A DNA stretch of 64,000 nucleotides from NCEH01 sp043195135 (lineage in GTDB: Bacteria; Pseudomonadota; Alphaproteobacteria; Rhizobiales; Xanthobacteraceae). The notes below the pieces were generated by a model. The model was given only the letters and a program-made list of their open reading frames with translations, had not been told where the DNA came from and searched no databases. Positions 17,901 through 24,158 of this stretch are shown here, piece by piece. How positions within the stretch are numbered: position 1 is the stretch's first letter; each line of letters starts with the position of its first letter. The translations under genes were made by a program, and so were the position numbers. The DNA lies in the NCBI RefSeq assembly GCF_043195135.1, contig NZ_JBAFWP010000019.1; one strand, written 5' to 3'.

Positions 17901-19573
17901 CCGCCATTGTAGCCGACCGCATTGCTTGAATTGCTCTTGCCTTCCCCGCCCGCGCCACCGGCACCGCCGGTCGAGGTGAGGACGATGCCCGCGCCGGCGG
18001 TGGAGGTGACGCTGGTGTTGGTCAGCGACAAACCGACATTGCCGCCCGCACCGCCGTTTCCACCATTCGCGCCGTAAGAATAATTCGTCGCACTGTCGCC
18101 CATGCCGCCAGCACCACCGGCGCCGCCGAGCGAAGCGATGGTGACGACGGTACCCGCCGCGCGGACCGACGAACCGGTGAAGGTGCCATAGGCCGTTCCG
18201 CCCGCGCCGCCCGTGCCGCCGAGGCCGCCGCGCCCATTGTCGGTGTCGCTGCTGCCATAGCCGCCCGCGCCACCCGCGCCGCCCGTGGACTGGAGTTGAA
18301 CGCCGCCGCTGGTCCCGCTGACCGTCGCCCCCGTCAGCGTCAGCGAAACCGGGCCGCCCGACCCGGCAGCGCCGCCGGCGCCAGCGGTGCCGTTCCAGGT
18401 ATTGGAATAGGCCTTCCCGCCGGCGCCCGCGAGCCCGCCAATGGAGGACATGGCGATGCCCACGCCGCCCGCAGCGGAGATCGTCGAATTAGAAACGGTG
18501 AGCTCGGCAGAGCCCGCGTTCGCGCCAGCGCCGCCCGCGCCTCCGAAGGCGAGGCCGAAATGGCTGGTGCCTTCCGCCCCGCTAAAGCCCCATCCGCCGG
18601 TCGAGAGCAGGCTGACACCCGCACCCGAGCTTGTGATCATCGAATTGCTGATCTGGCCGGATACGTTGCCGCCCGCGCCCGCCGTTCCTCCGGCACCCGC
18701 GGTTGCGGTGTCCGTGGAGCTGCTCGCGGTGCCGCCGGAGCCGCTGACCTGCCCCGACGACTGCAGGCTGATCGCTGCGCCCGTGCCCCCGGTCGTCAGC
18801 GTGGAGCCATTCAGGGTGAGGCTGACATTGCTGCCGACACCGCCGTTGCCGCCGTTGCCGCCGCCCGAAACGTCGCTGTCCGTGCTGCCATAGGAGCCGG
18901 AGCCGCCATTGCCGCCCATCGAGAGCAACACAATGCCGGACTGACCGGTGGAAAGAGTGGTTCCGGCGACGGTGACGGCGATCACGCCGGCGCCGCCGGC
19001 ATTGCCGCCCGCACCGCCCTGCGCATTGTCGGTGTGGCTGCTGCCGTAGGCGCCATTGCCGCCATTGCCGCCGTAAGACTGGATCCGAACGCCGGTATTG
19101 TTGGTGCTGGCGTTGACATTGGTGATCGACACCGTCTGCGCGCCGCCCCAGCCACCCGCCCCGCCGGGGCCGCCCGTGCCGCTGCCGGTATCGCTGCTGC
19201 CGTAGCCGCCATAGCCGCCGGCGCCGCCTCGGCTGAGAATGGTGACGGCCGAACCGAGCCCCGTGCCCCCGCCGCTGACGGCGACGTTCGTGACCCCCAG
19301 CGTCCCGCCATTGCCGCCGGGTCCGCCGTACGCGTCGGACGTGTAGTCGTCGACTGTGTTTCCGGTCCCGCCGTTGAAGCCGAACTGAATCGATGTGTAG
19401 GGCACATTGACCTGGGCCTGCGCCATGGCCGGCGCCGCGCCACCGGCCAGAAAGGCGATGCCGCACAGGGTCGTGGAAAGAGCCGTCGACAGGCGCAGCC
19501 GCGCGCTGGATGCCCCGTACACGGCGCCGATTGCTTTTCTAGAAGCCGGCCGTCCCGCAAGATCCTGTGTCAT
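8945..19573 (-). CDS. giant glycine-rich autotransporter with C-terminal beta-barrel
   Basis: 3542-residue type V secretion protein. Residues 1 to about 52 form an extended signal peptide ending PAMAQAQ. The passenger is almost entirely Gly/Ser/Ala/Thr-rich beta-helical repeats; about 30 copies of A/V/L-QS-I/V-GGGGG occur, spaced about 61-70 residues, preceded by a shorter-motif zone rich in STGGAGGAGG. After about residue 2900 glycine content falls into a linker. The last ~280 residues are an autotransporter beta-domain ending in Phe (VAVHF). The ATG at 19573 (MTQDLAGRP) is the most likely start; the frame is open 44 codons further. It would be a surface adhesin or matrix protein; ligand unknown. 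Resemblance to mycobacterial PE_PGRS is compositional only. Confidence 0.9.
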   Translation of the reverse strand: MTQDLAGRPASRKAIGAVYGASSARLRLSTALSTTLCGIAFLAGGAAPAMAQAQVNVPYTSIQFGFNGGTGNTVDDYTSDAYGGPGGNGGTLGVTNVAVSGGGTGLGSAVTILSRGGAGGYGGYGSSDTGSGTGGPGGAGGWGGAQTVSITNVNASTNNTGVRIQSYGGNGGNGAYGSSHTDNAQGGAGGNAGGAGVIAVTVAGTTLSTGQSGIVLLSMGGNGGSGSYGSTDSDVSGGGNGGNGGVGSNVSLTLNGSTLTTGGTGAAISLQSSGQVSGSGGTASSSTDTATAGAGGTAGAGGNVSGQISNSMITSSGAGVSLLSTGGWGFSGAEGTSHFGLAFGGAGGAGANAGSAELTVSNSTISAAGGVGIAMSSIGGLAGAGGKAYSNTWNGTAGAGGAAGSGGPVSLTLTGATVSGTSGGVQLQSTGGAGGAGGYGSSDTDNGRGGLGGTGGAGGTAYGTFTGSSVRAAGTVVTIASLGGAGGAGGMGDSATNYSYGANGGNGGAGGNVGLSLTNTSVTSTAGAGIVLTSTGGAGGAGGEGKSNSSNAVGYNGGNAGNAGNVSLKLYGTVNITAAGTAAALTSTGGAGGAGGVTNSDGSFSIGGSAQNGGAGGAVSVSGDGIVSATSGSGITIASIGGAGGAGAYASTNGTITVNVGGQGGNGGSGGSASVTTGSTITVGNTGSGTVYGIQALSQGGAGGAGGNAGSPYKAVGGDGGNGGNGGNASITLNANGAVTTTGPSAFGLAAQSLGGLGAQGGEAIAFGDSQGAVGGTGGNAGNAYVKSAGTITTSGQGSSGIVVQSIAGGGGAGGNSDAVFDSTSGSGGDSGTSALASAILTGGSVKTGGNYAAAVVVQSIGGGGVLTVLGAQAPVSLNGVNGTSGTAYASAAQGVKIATQGAASAGILVQSIGGGGGSAGSADAVIVAVGGDGASGGNAGYAHIVNAATVTTAGDGSIALHAQSIGGGGGHGGGTLAVSVLGSAQIGGSAGGGGAGGAVAVSNSGSLKTYGSSADGIVAQSIGGGGGNGGDAEGFGLDVVQLGLGGSGGAGGNSGTVQVNNTGAISTQGGRSSGIVAQSIGGGGGTGGAAYNLSASIGISFGVSVGGSGGVGAGAGTSVHVYNYGSITTQGADAFGIIAQSIGGGGGNGGSAAAKVVTIGDADVPSISVSAAIGGSGAGGGSAGNVTVVNESGAKIVTSGDGATGILVQSVGGGGGAGGDSTASAASYVPGHAGISFSAEVSLGGKGGGGGAGAGAYVTNSGLVKTSGNFADGILAQSVGGGGGNGGVGAADGSSQARLSFGVTFTLGGSGGTGGGGGTVTVTNSGTILTYGAGSRALVAQSVGGGGGNAGGGTASASGGTAALTLTMGGTGAAANAGGTVTVTNSGSIVTHGGDADAIFAQSVGGGGGSGGSATGDAVTKASNGSSAQFSLTATMGGAGGGGGAGGAVTATNSGTLATYGQHSTGMLLQSVGGGGGKAGAAAGKSSGGVVSLSFTLGASGGAGGAGGAVSAYNSGSISTAGADAAALIAQSVGGGGGMAGNANSSASGSKISLGASVGANGTPGGDGGTVIVSLTGGTLSTSGAASDAVIAQSIGGGGGTGSSVGTDTKSSGSNNTFGAALALGGSGGAGGNGGTVTLTNAAIIKTAGDDSVGIFAQSVGGGGGKGGTSATDATGGSSAFQLSANLGGSGGSAGYGNTVIVGSSAAISTSGDNGTGILAQSVGGGGGRAGSSGASAVGGKASAAIALGGSGGGAGNGGTVTVTTTGAAATITTTGRNANAITAQSVGGGGGSGGNANAASSAKLDIGGSLGGTGGGSGTGGTVTVTSGGFLSTGGQDSNGILAQSIGGAGGDAGSGSSKSKASGSDAASLSIGIGGGAGSGGTGGTVSVTNNGGILTNGSGAAGILAQSIGGGGGKGGAASSTSTSSNGGVASISATLGGSGGAGGNGGGVTVQNNNFIATIEAHADGILAQSIGGGGGSAHLASSDASGTKSDANISATLGGTGGNGGYGAAVVVNNTSTIATQGAFSRAILAQSIGGGGGVADGTHDSTGGGTVGVTLGLGGKGGSGGNGGDVTVTTSGSLVTSGANGAAILAQSIGSGGGAGGSSNNGATAKISLGAALGGAGGVGGSGGKVQVLIQNQSSGQIATTGDQADAIIAQSIGGGGGNAGAGSGKADGAGGNGLGLTLTMGGSGGTGGIGGEVIVTNGGVGLAGATISTSGDGSNGILAQSVGGGGGRGGASSSTTGGSGAATISASLGGSGGSGATGGAVHVDNANTIATLGAHASGIVAQSIGGGGGNATLSSSIAKDQKSDVNLSATLGGAGGTGGVGGAVYVTESSVVTTKGDFGHGILAQSIGGGGGNAATTGATGDGGKASVAFALAGDGGTGGNGGAVTITQSGSISTEGHGASAILAQSIGGGGGVAGSATHAASSKIAVGASIGGGGGAGGAGYGVSLTSTGTGVLSTSGDAADAVLVQSIGGGGGVGAAGKGDADGAGGNGLSLGVSVGGGGGSGGAGGAVTINIGTAQQAGPSISTTGHDSAGLVAQSIGGGGGKGSSSSSTTGGSGIASLSATVGGAGGSGSNGGEVNVSVNTTIQTTGAGSDGVLLQSIGGGGGNAVLATSIVKGQKTDMSLSATLGGSGGAGGSGEQVSFTQAGLISTAGEGANGVVAQSIGGGGGRASAVSADAGGGSVNGSLSLGGAGGSGNIGGTIALTLNGDIMTSGRNAIGVLAQSIGGGGGITLTSASAAQGTASLALTLGGSGGSGNDGGKVGGTLASTGFISTSGVNSHGILLQSIGGGGGLAATSGATGLASLAFGGAGGGGGNGGEVSFTLAGIVATQGAGASGLFVQSIGGGGGLGGDASSTFFTVADSSAGTGGGSGNGGAVNLTVSGSVGTSGANAAAVNAQSIGGGGGTAQSGSQAVNGSAGGSGTGGAVNVTVSGLVVAAGANSPGIFALSSGPSGAGPITIDILSGGTVIGGKDERGAGIMLSGGADNTITIASGASVSALGNVAILAGGGNEIVSNAGTVSGSVDLGTGAGSFLNQAGGVFNSGRTINLNGGALTNQGTLSPGGLGTLATSALTGNLVSNGAIAFDLDANSRRSDLLSVSGTANLAGTLQANPLTIAPNTSFKVLEAGTLAGFTSSVVDNSLVYQWNASVAGNSVLLSPTADFTPTGTKLSANGTAAANHLQSIWNSGTLGTTASIFNTLLNTGTDAQYRQALKAVSPELNGTGPASRIMESRAVLNRTMSCPMFAGDTLLLQEDQCSWARVIVGRSSQTGTFENQGFSTDTVTLQAGVQRELQQDWFFALSGAYQQSWTSASADASSASGSGFDVTAALKRQIGPWLISGAVDFGWMNIDSQRVVSALAAAPESSIDVYNVTGRVRVAYEIPQPGWYVRPYVDLDLSYVNVPGYSEAGISGAELRVLGASQTTFIVSPTVEVGTRVNLADGTVLRPYASLGASFLSNGSWITTSYLLGAPVGTGTFDTVTYTPDMLGNFDMGLQLVTAKNWEFKLDYGVSVGQDFLSQAGMARVAVHF
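10820..17000 (-). repeat. QS(I/V)GGGGG coding repeat array in autotransporter passenger
   Basis: About 33 units of roughly 185-210 bp, each encoding QS(I/V)GGGGG, a variable 15-25 residue middle, an (S/A)xxLGGxGGxGG segment, a TxTNSGxI strand and xxAxGI/AIL before the next QS. Between about 11.0 and 14.1 kb the variable middles recur in the same order roughly every 954 bp, that is, a five-unit higher-order repeat. On the plus strand the array appears as runs of CCGCCGCCG. Confidence 0.9.
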
Positions 19574-19597
19574 GACCCCCCGCCCCCCGACGGCTAT

Positions 19598-19616
19598 GGA
19601 ACATTGGCACTGTTCC
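19598..19616. promoter_or_regulatory. inverted repeat upstream of giant autotransporter start
   Basis: GGAACA-N7-TGTTCC, 6-bp perfect arms, 25 bases before the ATG. Position suggests an operator in the 5' untranslated leader or an mRNA hairpin near the start. No T-run follows, so not a terminator. The binding factor is unknown. Confidence 0.4.
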
Positions 19617-19669
19617 ATTTGAGGTATCACATTGCTAATGGACCCTGCAATTGCCTCTCCCCTCCGATT

Positions 19670-19681
19670 TTCAAAGGTTTG
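19670..19681. promoter_or_regulatory. 12-bp element TTCAAAGGTTTG, copy 1
   Basis: Identical 12-mer to that at 24308-24319, each about 100-150 bp upstream of a minus-strand surface-protein operon. It contains a small CAAA-N2-TTTG dyad. Possible shared regulator site. Confidence 0.3.
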
Positions 19682-19929
19682 CGTCATAAAATTGACGTCC
19701 TGCAACCAGCATCGGGCGCCTGAAATCTACAGCACACCACCCCTTCTAAGGCAAATATTGAAAACACAACTCACGATCTATATCTAAGCACCCCCGGAAG
19801 GCGTTATCGCAGCGTCACGCACGACCAACGCCAAAGGCATTGCTGTAAAGTGCGACTCTGTCACCCATCCCCGTCGCCTATCCCCGCGACACCGGCGGCC
19901 GAACGCAGGGGGCGCCGACGGACCTGCGC

Positions 19930-20592
19930 TCAGGATCCGGAACGCAGGGTCGTCACGGCGACGCAATAGTCCCCCACCGGCAGAAACAGCGTCTGTTCCC
20001 CGGTCGGCAACGCGTAGAAGGGCAGGTCCGACAGGGGCGACATCAGTTTTGAGCCAGGCGGCAGCAGGGAGGTCGCATCCTCGCAGCGCTGCTTGATCGG
20101 GATGACGCGCACCGAATTGCCTTCGCAGGAGGTTGCGGTGGGAGCCGCCAGGATCACGCCGGCGGCTTGCCCGGCGAGACGCGGGTTTCCCGCAAACCGC
20201 ATGCCGACCGTGCCCTGCACCGCATGCTGGTTCGGGGCGGTTTCGGCCACCTGGGTCTGGAAGGCGAAATTCGCCCCCGCGGTCAGCGCCTTGCCGAGCA
20301 GAGCATAGGTCGCCGCGCAGGTTTTCACCCCATTGGCCAAGGCATGGGCCGTGAACAGATCCTTGCCGTCGCTCGCGGCCGGTTGCGGTTCGGATCGAGT
20401 CCAAAAGCCTAAGATACCCCCTGGCTGCGACACCGCCACCCCGAGGCCGAAACAGACCAGCAGGCTGGCCGCAGCGCCCGCCGCGAGGAGAACGCGGCGC
20501 CGGGAAAAATGGCGACCGCGGGCCCCACCGTCATCCGGAGGCGCTCCGCTTGATCCGAGGATGCGTTCGTAAACGCTTTGTTTTTCGTTCAT
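19930..20592 (-). CDS. hypothetical membrane-anchored periplasmic protein
   Basis: 220-residue protein: acidic/disordered cytoplasmic N-terminus (MNEKQSVYERILGSSG), one membrane segment at about residues 33-54 (RVLLAAGAAASLLVCFGLGVAV), then a periplasmic domain with several cysteines (TCAATY, SCEGNS, QRCEDA, GDYCVAV) that could form disulphides. The ATG at 20592 has GGAAG nine bases upstream. It is 57 bp downstream of an IalB gene and is probably the last gene of the trimeric-autotransporter operon. Not recognised; its linkage suggests an envelope role connected to the adhesin. Confidence 0.65.
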   Translation of the reverse strand: MNEKQSVYERILGSSGAPPDDGGARGRHFSRRRVLLAAGAAASLLVCFGLGVAVSQPGGILGFWTRSEPQPAASDGKDLFTAHALANGVKTCAATYALLGKALTAGANFAFQTQVAETAPNQHAVQGTVGMRFAGNPRLAGQAAGVILAAPTATSCEGNSVRVIPIKQRCEDATSLLPPGSKLMSPLSDLPFYALPTGEQTLFLPVGDYCVAVTTLRSGS

Positions 20593-20649
20593 GAGCGTGC
20601 TTCCAGAATAGGTCCCGATGCGGCGTGACGTCACCAGCCGTCTTTCGGC

Positions 20650-21279
20650 TCAGATCGCTGAAAGCGCCTGTGTCAGGCCGGCGAGCGGCGCCCGAAAAGA
20701 CTCTGTCCTCGCCGCGCCATTTTCCTTGAGATCGAACGTAATCCCGACCACCCGCTCGGCCTCGATCGCCGCCCGCAAGCGGGCGTCCAGGGCCAGATAA
20801 GCGATGCAGAGCTTTTCGTTGCACCCATAAATGGGAACCGTAACGTGGGGCTGACCATCACCCAGTTCGAGCGCCACAGTGCCGGAGCTGGCGCCGGTCG
20901 GCGTCCGCAGGATCATGACCGGTCGGCCGTCGTCCGTGGCCGCGAGCGACCAGCTGAACACCGAGGCCCCTGAGGGACCCAGGATTTCCTGCGAAATGTT
21001 GCAGACTTTCCGCTTCTTGACGCGGTTTTCGTCGCAGACCAGAATCCAGTTGGGAAACGGACGAATGGTGCGCAGATACTGGCCGAGCGGCACATCCGCG
21101 GGGGGCACCACATCGGACGGCTTCACGACGTAGCCCGGTGACAGCTCCTTTGACGCCGCAGGTTTGGCCGGCTCCACCTTCTTGGCTTTCTCCGCGGCAA
21201 GCCCCTGGCCGCCGCACATCAGCTGGAGCGCGAGAGCCAAGGCGCCTATGACGCCTCGGCCTCCCTTCGTGACCCACAT
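20650..21279 (-). CDS. invasion-associated locus B (IalB) family protein
   Basis: 209-residue exported protein. Signal peptide at residues 1-28 (VIGALALALQLMCGGQGLAAE), Lys/Pro linker, then the IalB domain: FPNWILVCDENRVKKRKVCNISQEI, a central VALELGDGQPHVTVPIYGCNEKLCIAYLALD and a C-terminal strand. Cysteine pairs are typical. IalB was named in Bartonella for erythrocyte invasion; in free-living Alphaproteobacteria its role is unclear. The ATG at 21279 follows GGGGAGAG and sits 12 bases after the stop of the trimeric autotransporter, so the two are cotranscribed. Confidence 0.85.
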   Translation of the reverse strand: MWVTKGGRGVIGALALALQLMCGGQGLAAEKAKKVEPAKPAASKELSPGYVVKPSDVVPPADVPLGQYLRTIRPFPNWILVCDENRVKKRKVCNISQEILGPSGASVFSWSLAATDDGRPVMILRTPTGASSGTVALELGDGQPHVTVPIYGCNEKLCIAYLALDARLRAAIEAERVVGITFDLKENGAARTESFRAPLAGLTQALSAI

Positions 21280-21291
21280 GTCTCTCCCCAA

Positions 21292-23754
21292 TCAGTTGAG
21301 GGTGAGGCTCAGTCCCCCGCCGGCGCCCCATTCCCCGCCAGCGGTCGTTCCCGAGATGTTCATCCGCATCCGCTGGTCGGGTGTCGTGTAGCCGAGACCC
21401 ATGGCGAAGGCACTCTCTCCAGCCCACGCTCCGCCACCGACCGCGGCGCTGACCTTGCCCGGCCGGTCGTCATAACGCAGCGAGCCGGCCGCGAGGCCGA
21501 CGGCTGCGGCCTGGCGCGCTTCAGTGCGCACGCTCGCAATCGAGCTGTTGAGATTGGCGAACTTCTGGTCGGTATAGGCATTCGCCTGGGTCAACGTCTG
21601 CTGCGACTTGGCGTCGGTGTAGGTATTGGCCGTTGCTATGGCGTAGGTGGTTTTTGAATCGGCGTAGGTGTTGGCCGCGGTCAGGGTATCGCTCAATCCC
21701 GTTTTCATCTGAGAGACGTTCACGGCATCATTGCTTGCCACACCCGCCGCCACATTTGAAATGACCACGGGAGTATTCGCGTCCCCGCCCGCCAGAGTGA
21801 TCGAGTTGAGTTTATTGCCATTCACGTCGGTATCGTACTGCACCGCGACCCTGCTGAGGGTGCCGATGTTCCCCATGGCCGAGCTCAGGGCCTGGTTGGT
21901 GGCGTAGAGCTGCGATCCGTTAACCGCGTCGGTGGATGTCGCATTGACCTGCCCTGCCGCGAGATTGGTGATGGTGCGTTCCGCGCCGACCGATCCCACG
22001 GAAACCGTACTCGTCGCCGTCCCGGCGACCGCATAGGTGGTTCCGTTCACGGTCATGGTCGAGGTCTGAACAGCCGCCGCGGTGGTCGCTCCGGCTCCGA
22101 GCGCGACATCGCCCGCATTGCGCGCACTTGCCCCCTGGCCGATGGCCGTGGAACTCGTCGCGGCCGCCTGGGCGGACGACCCGAGGGCGATGCTGCCGGC
22201 GCCGCTCGCCTGACTGACCGGCCCGGAGGCATTGACCTGGACATAGGGCGTATTGCCGGCGGCAACGTTTGTGATCGCCGTATTCAGCGTCGACAGCCTC
22301 GTATCGACGGCGCCGATGGCATCCCCGACATTATTGTAGTTCACGTGATTGACGAGATAGGTGGGCGCGATGAGGGTGCCGTCGGATGCAACCATCGCAC
22401 CGCCACCGAACGTTGTCGCGACGCTCCGCGATACCCCGTAAAGCTGGGACCCGTTCACCGCTTCCATGGAGGCCGCGGAAACCGCGCCCGCCTTCAGATT
22501 GGCCAGCGTCGTGCCCGCGCTGCCGGCAAGCGTGACGGTGTCCCTGGCACTGCCCGCCGCACCGTCATAGAGCACCGCGCGATCCGAAAGCGTGGCGATG
22601 CCCGTGGAAACCGCATTGAGCTGGCCCACATTCGCCGCATCCGTATCCGCGGTGCCAGCGGCGACGTTGGAGATCCTTTGAGCCGAGCCGCTCCCGTGGC
22701 TCGCGTCATAGGTCCCGAGGGACGAATTCCATTTCAAGGCATCCGAGCCGAGCGCCGCGACACTCTGGTTGGTGGAATAAAGCTGGGCCCCGTTCACCGC
22801 ATCGGTGGAGGAGGCGGAAACCGCACCCGCCTTCACATGGGTCAGCGTCGTGCCTGCGCTGCCGGCAAGGGTGATCGTGTCCTTCGCGCTGCCCACGGCG
22901 CCATCATAGACCACGGCGCGATCCGAGAGATTGGAAACGCCGGAGGCGACCGCCTTCAGCTGAGCAACGTTTGTCGCGTCGGAATCGGCGGTTCCGGCCG
23001 CGACCCCGCTGATCTGGCGGAACTGGCCGCTCGCGGCATTGCCGACCGAGACCCCGGACAATGTGCTTTTCGTCGCATTCACGCTACTGGTGGAACTCGC
23101 CCAGGAAGGTACGTAGCCATCAATGCCGGCAGCGGTATTCGCCACCGCGTTCTGGCCGAGCGCGACGCCGCCGGCGACCCCCACGGTCGCACCCGTGCCC
23201 AGCGCAACGCCGTTCGACACACCAGCGGTTGTCGCCCCTGCCCCGATCGCGATCGCCCCGCTGCCCGCAGCGCTTGTGGACTGCGTGCCGATTGCGATCG
23301 ATTGAGATCCGGCGAGGCTGCCGAGATTTGCCGCCTGCACCGACAAGGAATTCCCGACAACCCCGGAAACCCAGGCGAGCCCGCCGCCCGCGGTTCCGAC
23401 CTGGCAGTTCCAGAGCGATGAAGAGGAAGAGGGATCGTCGAGCGTCAGGCAGAGATTGCTGAGCCCGGCGCTGCTGCCGGCCCCGCTGCTGCTTCCGATC
23501 ACGTAGCCGCCGGCATTGGCGCCCGTCACGGGTCCAAAAAACCCCGCGGTCGCCGCACCGACCCCGAACCCAAAGGCGAGGGACTTGCGACGAAAACCAA
23601 CGGCGCGGTCCGCGATTCGCAAGATGGAGATAAATCGTCCATGTCTGGCGGAGCTCACTGAGCCACCCCCGAACTGGTCCAGCTTCGCCTTACGCACGAT
23701 ACTCGAATACGGCACAGTATTCCCCCCGGATAACGCAATAGGAGCCCTCGTCAA
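21292..23754 (-). CDS. trimeric autotransporter adhesin (YadA/Hia-like)
   Basis: 820-residue type Vc adhesin. Residues 55-80 include a signal segment (RRKSLAFGFGVGAATAGFFGPVTGANA). Head repeats SQSIAIG, GAIAIG, GVALG at about 150-210 and again near 520-560; stalk motifs of type ISNVAAGxxxxDAVNxxQL recur at least six times; an Ala/Tyr-Asp coiled-coil follows (TANTYADSK, YTDAKSQQ), then the YadA anchor ending GGLSLTLN. Start is TTG at 23754, overlapping the upstream stop as TTGA with GGGAG five bases before it; a GTG at 23715 is an alternative. A 113-residue stalk block is tandemly duplicated. Confidence 0.9.
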   Translation of the reverse strand: MTRAPIALSGGNTVPYSSIVRKAKLDQFGGGSVSSARHGRFISILRIADRAVGFRRKSLAFGFGVGAATAGFFGPVTGANAGGYVIGSSSGAGSSAGLSNLCLTLDDPSSSSSLWNCQVGTAGGGLAWVSGVVGNSLSVQAANLGSLAGSQSIAIGTQSTSAAGSGAIAIGAGATTAGVSNGVALGTGATVGVAGGVALGQNAVANTAAGIDGYVPSWASSTSSVNATKSTLSGVSVGNAASGQFRQISGVAAGTADSDATNVAQLKAVASGVSNLSDRAVVYDGAVGSAKDTITLAGSAGTTLTHVKAGAVSASSTDAVNGAQLYSTNQSVAALGSDALKWNSSLGTYDASHGSGSAQRISNVAAGTADTDAANVGQLNAVSTGIATLSDRAVLYDGAAGSARDTVTLAGSAGTTLANLKAGAVSAASMEAVNGSQLYGVSRSVATTFGGGAMVASDGTLIAPTYLVNHVNYNNVGDAIGAVDTRLSTLNTAITNVAAGNTPYVQVNASGPVSQASGAGSIALGSSAQAAATSSTAIGQGASARNAGDVALGAGATTAAAVQTSTMTVNGTTYAVAGTATSTVSVGSVGAERTITNLAAGQVNATSTDAVNGSQLYATNQALSSAMGNIGTLSRVAVQYDTDVNGNKLNSITLAGGDANTPVVISNVAAGVASNDAVNVSQMKTGLSDTLTAANTYADSKTTYAIATANTYTDAKSQQTLTQANAYTDQKFANLNSSIASVRTEARQAAAVGLAAGSLRYDDRPGKVSAAVGGGAWAGESAFAMGLGYTTPDQRMRMNISGTTAGGEWGAGGGLSLTLN

Positions 23755-24158
23755 AAAGCTCCCAACTGGGCGGTTCGACCTGCATATACTGATGGCCTGT
23801 GAACGCCTCGACCATCATGACGACCCGCCTGCTCTGCCGCCTCTACGGCGCGCGCCAGGCCACCCCGCCCCCCCGGCGGGACAGCATGAAGCGCACGCAC
23901 GGCTTCCTCCCTTGAGATTTCCAATTCCGCCAAGCGCTGGATGAAATTCATCTGCTTTCTTGGGGGCGCATCACCAAATATACATACGACAAGCCCCATG
24001 ATATAATGGATGAATATAAGATTCACATCCGATTCATCCCAATCTTCAAAGCGCTCGGACAGAAGATTGTTTCGGAATATCGCAACGCAGTCCGACATAT
24101 ATTCAATAACGAGCTGATCACCCGCCGGTGCTCGGACATTAACGTCAACCGACATCAT
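23751..24158 (-). CDS. hypothetical protein upstream of trimeric autotransporter
   Basis: 135-residue frame with two ATGs at 24158 and 24155 behind GAGG. The first ~90 residues look like a genuine folded protein (DQLVIEYMSDCVAIFRNNLLSERFEDW, NLIFIHYIMGLVVCIFGD), the last ~40 are low-complexity and may be a shifted frame near a C7 run at 23870. Coding bias and base composition are AT-richer than neighbours. It overlaps the adhesin start by four bases (TTGA), an argument that it is translated. I do not recognise it; a regulator or chaperone role is possible but unsupported. Confidence 0.5.
   Translation of the reverse strand: MMSVDVNVRAPAGDQLVIEYMSDCVAIFRNNLLSERFEDWDESDVNLIFIHYIMGLVVCIFGDAPPRKQMNFIQRLAELEISREEAVRALHAVPPGGRGGLARAVEAAEQAGRHDGRGVHRPSVYAGRTAQLGAF

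Larger units (their letters stand above)
19574..19929. promoter_or_regulatory. leader/promoter region of the giant autotransporter
   Basis: 356-bp gene-free stretch, clearly AT-richer than its surroundings between about 19620 and 19800. It contains an inverted repeat at 19598-19616 and a 12-bp element at 19670-19681 that recurs upstream of the trimeric autotransporter operon. The remaining part toward 19930 is the untranslated tail of the upstream operon; no terminator is evident. Confidence 0.5.

Noticed and set aside
8945..19573. PE_PGRS-like assignment from GGAGG-rich sequence
   Set aside because: A signal peptide and a C-terminal autotransporter beta-domain ending in Phe show type V secretion; the likeness is compositional.
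19598..19616. lux box for quorum sensing
   Set aside because: Dyad arms and spacing do not match the 20-bp lux-box consensus, and no luxR/luxI gene is nearby.
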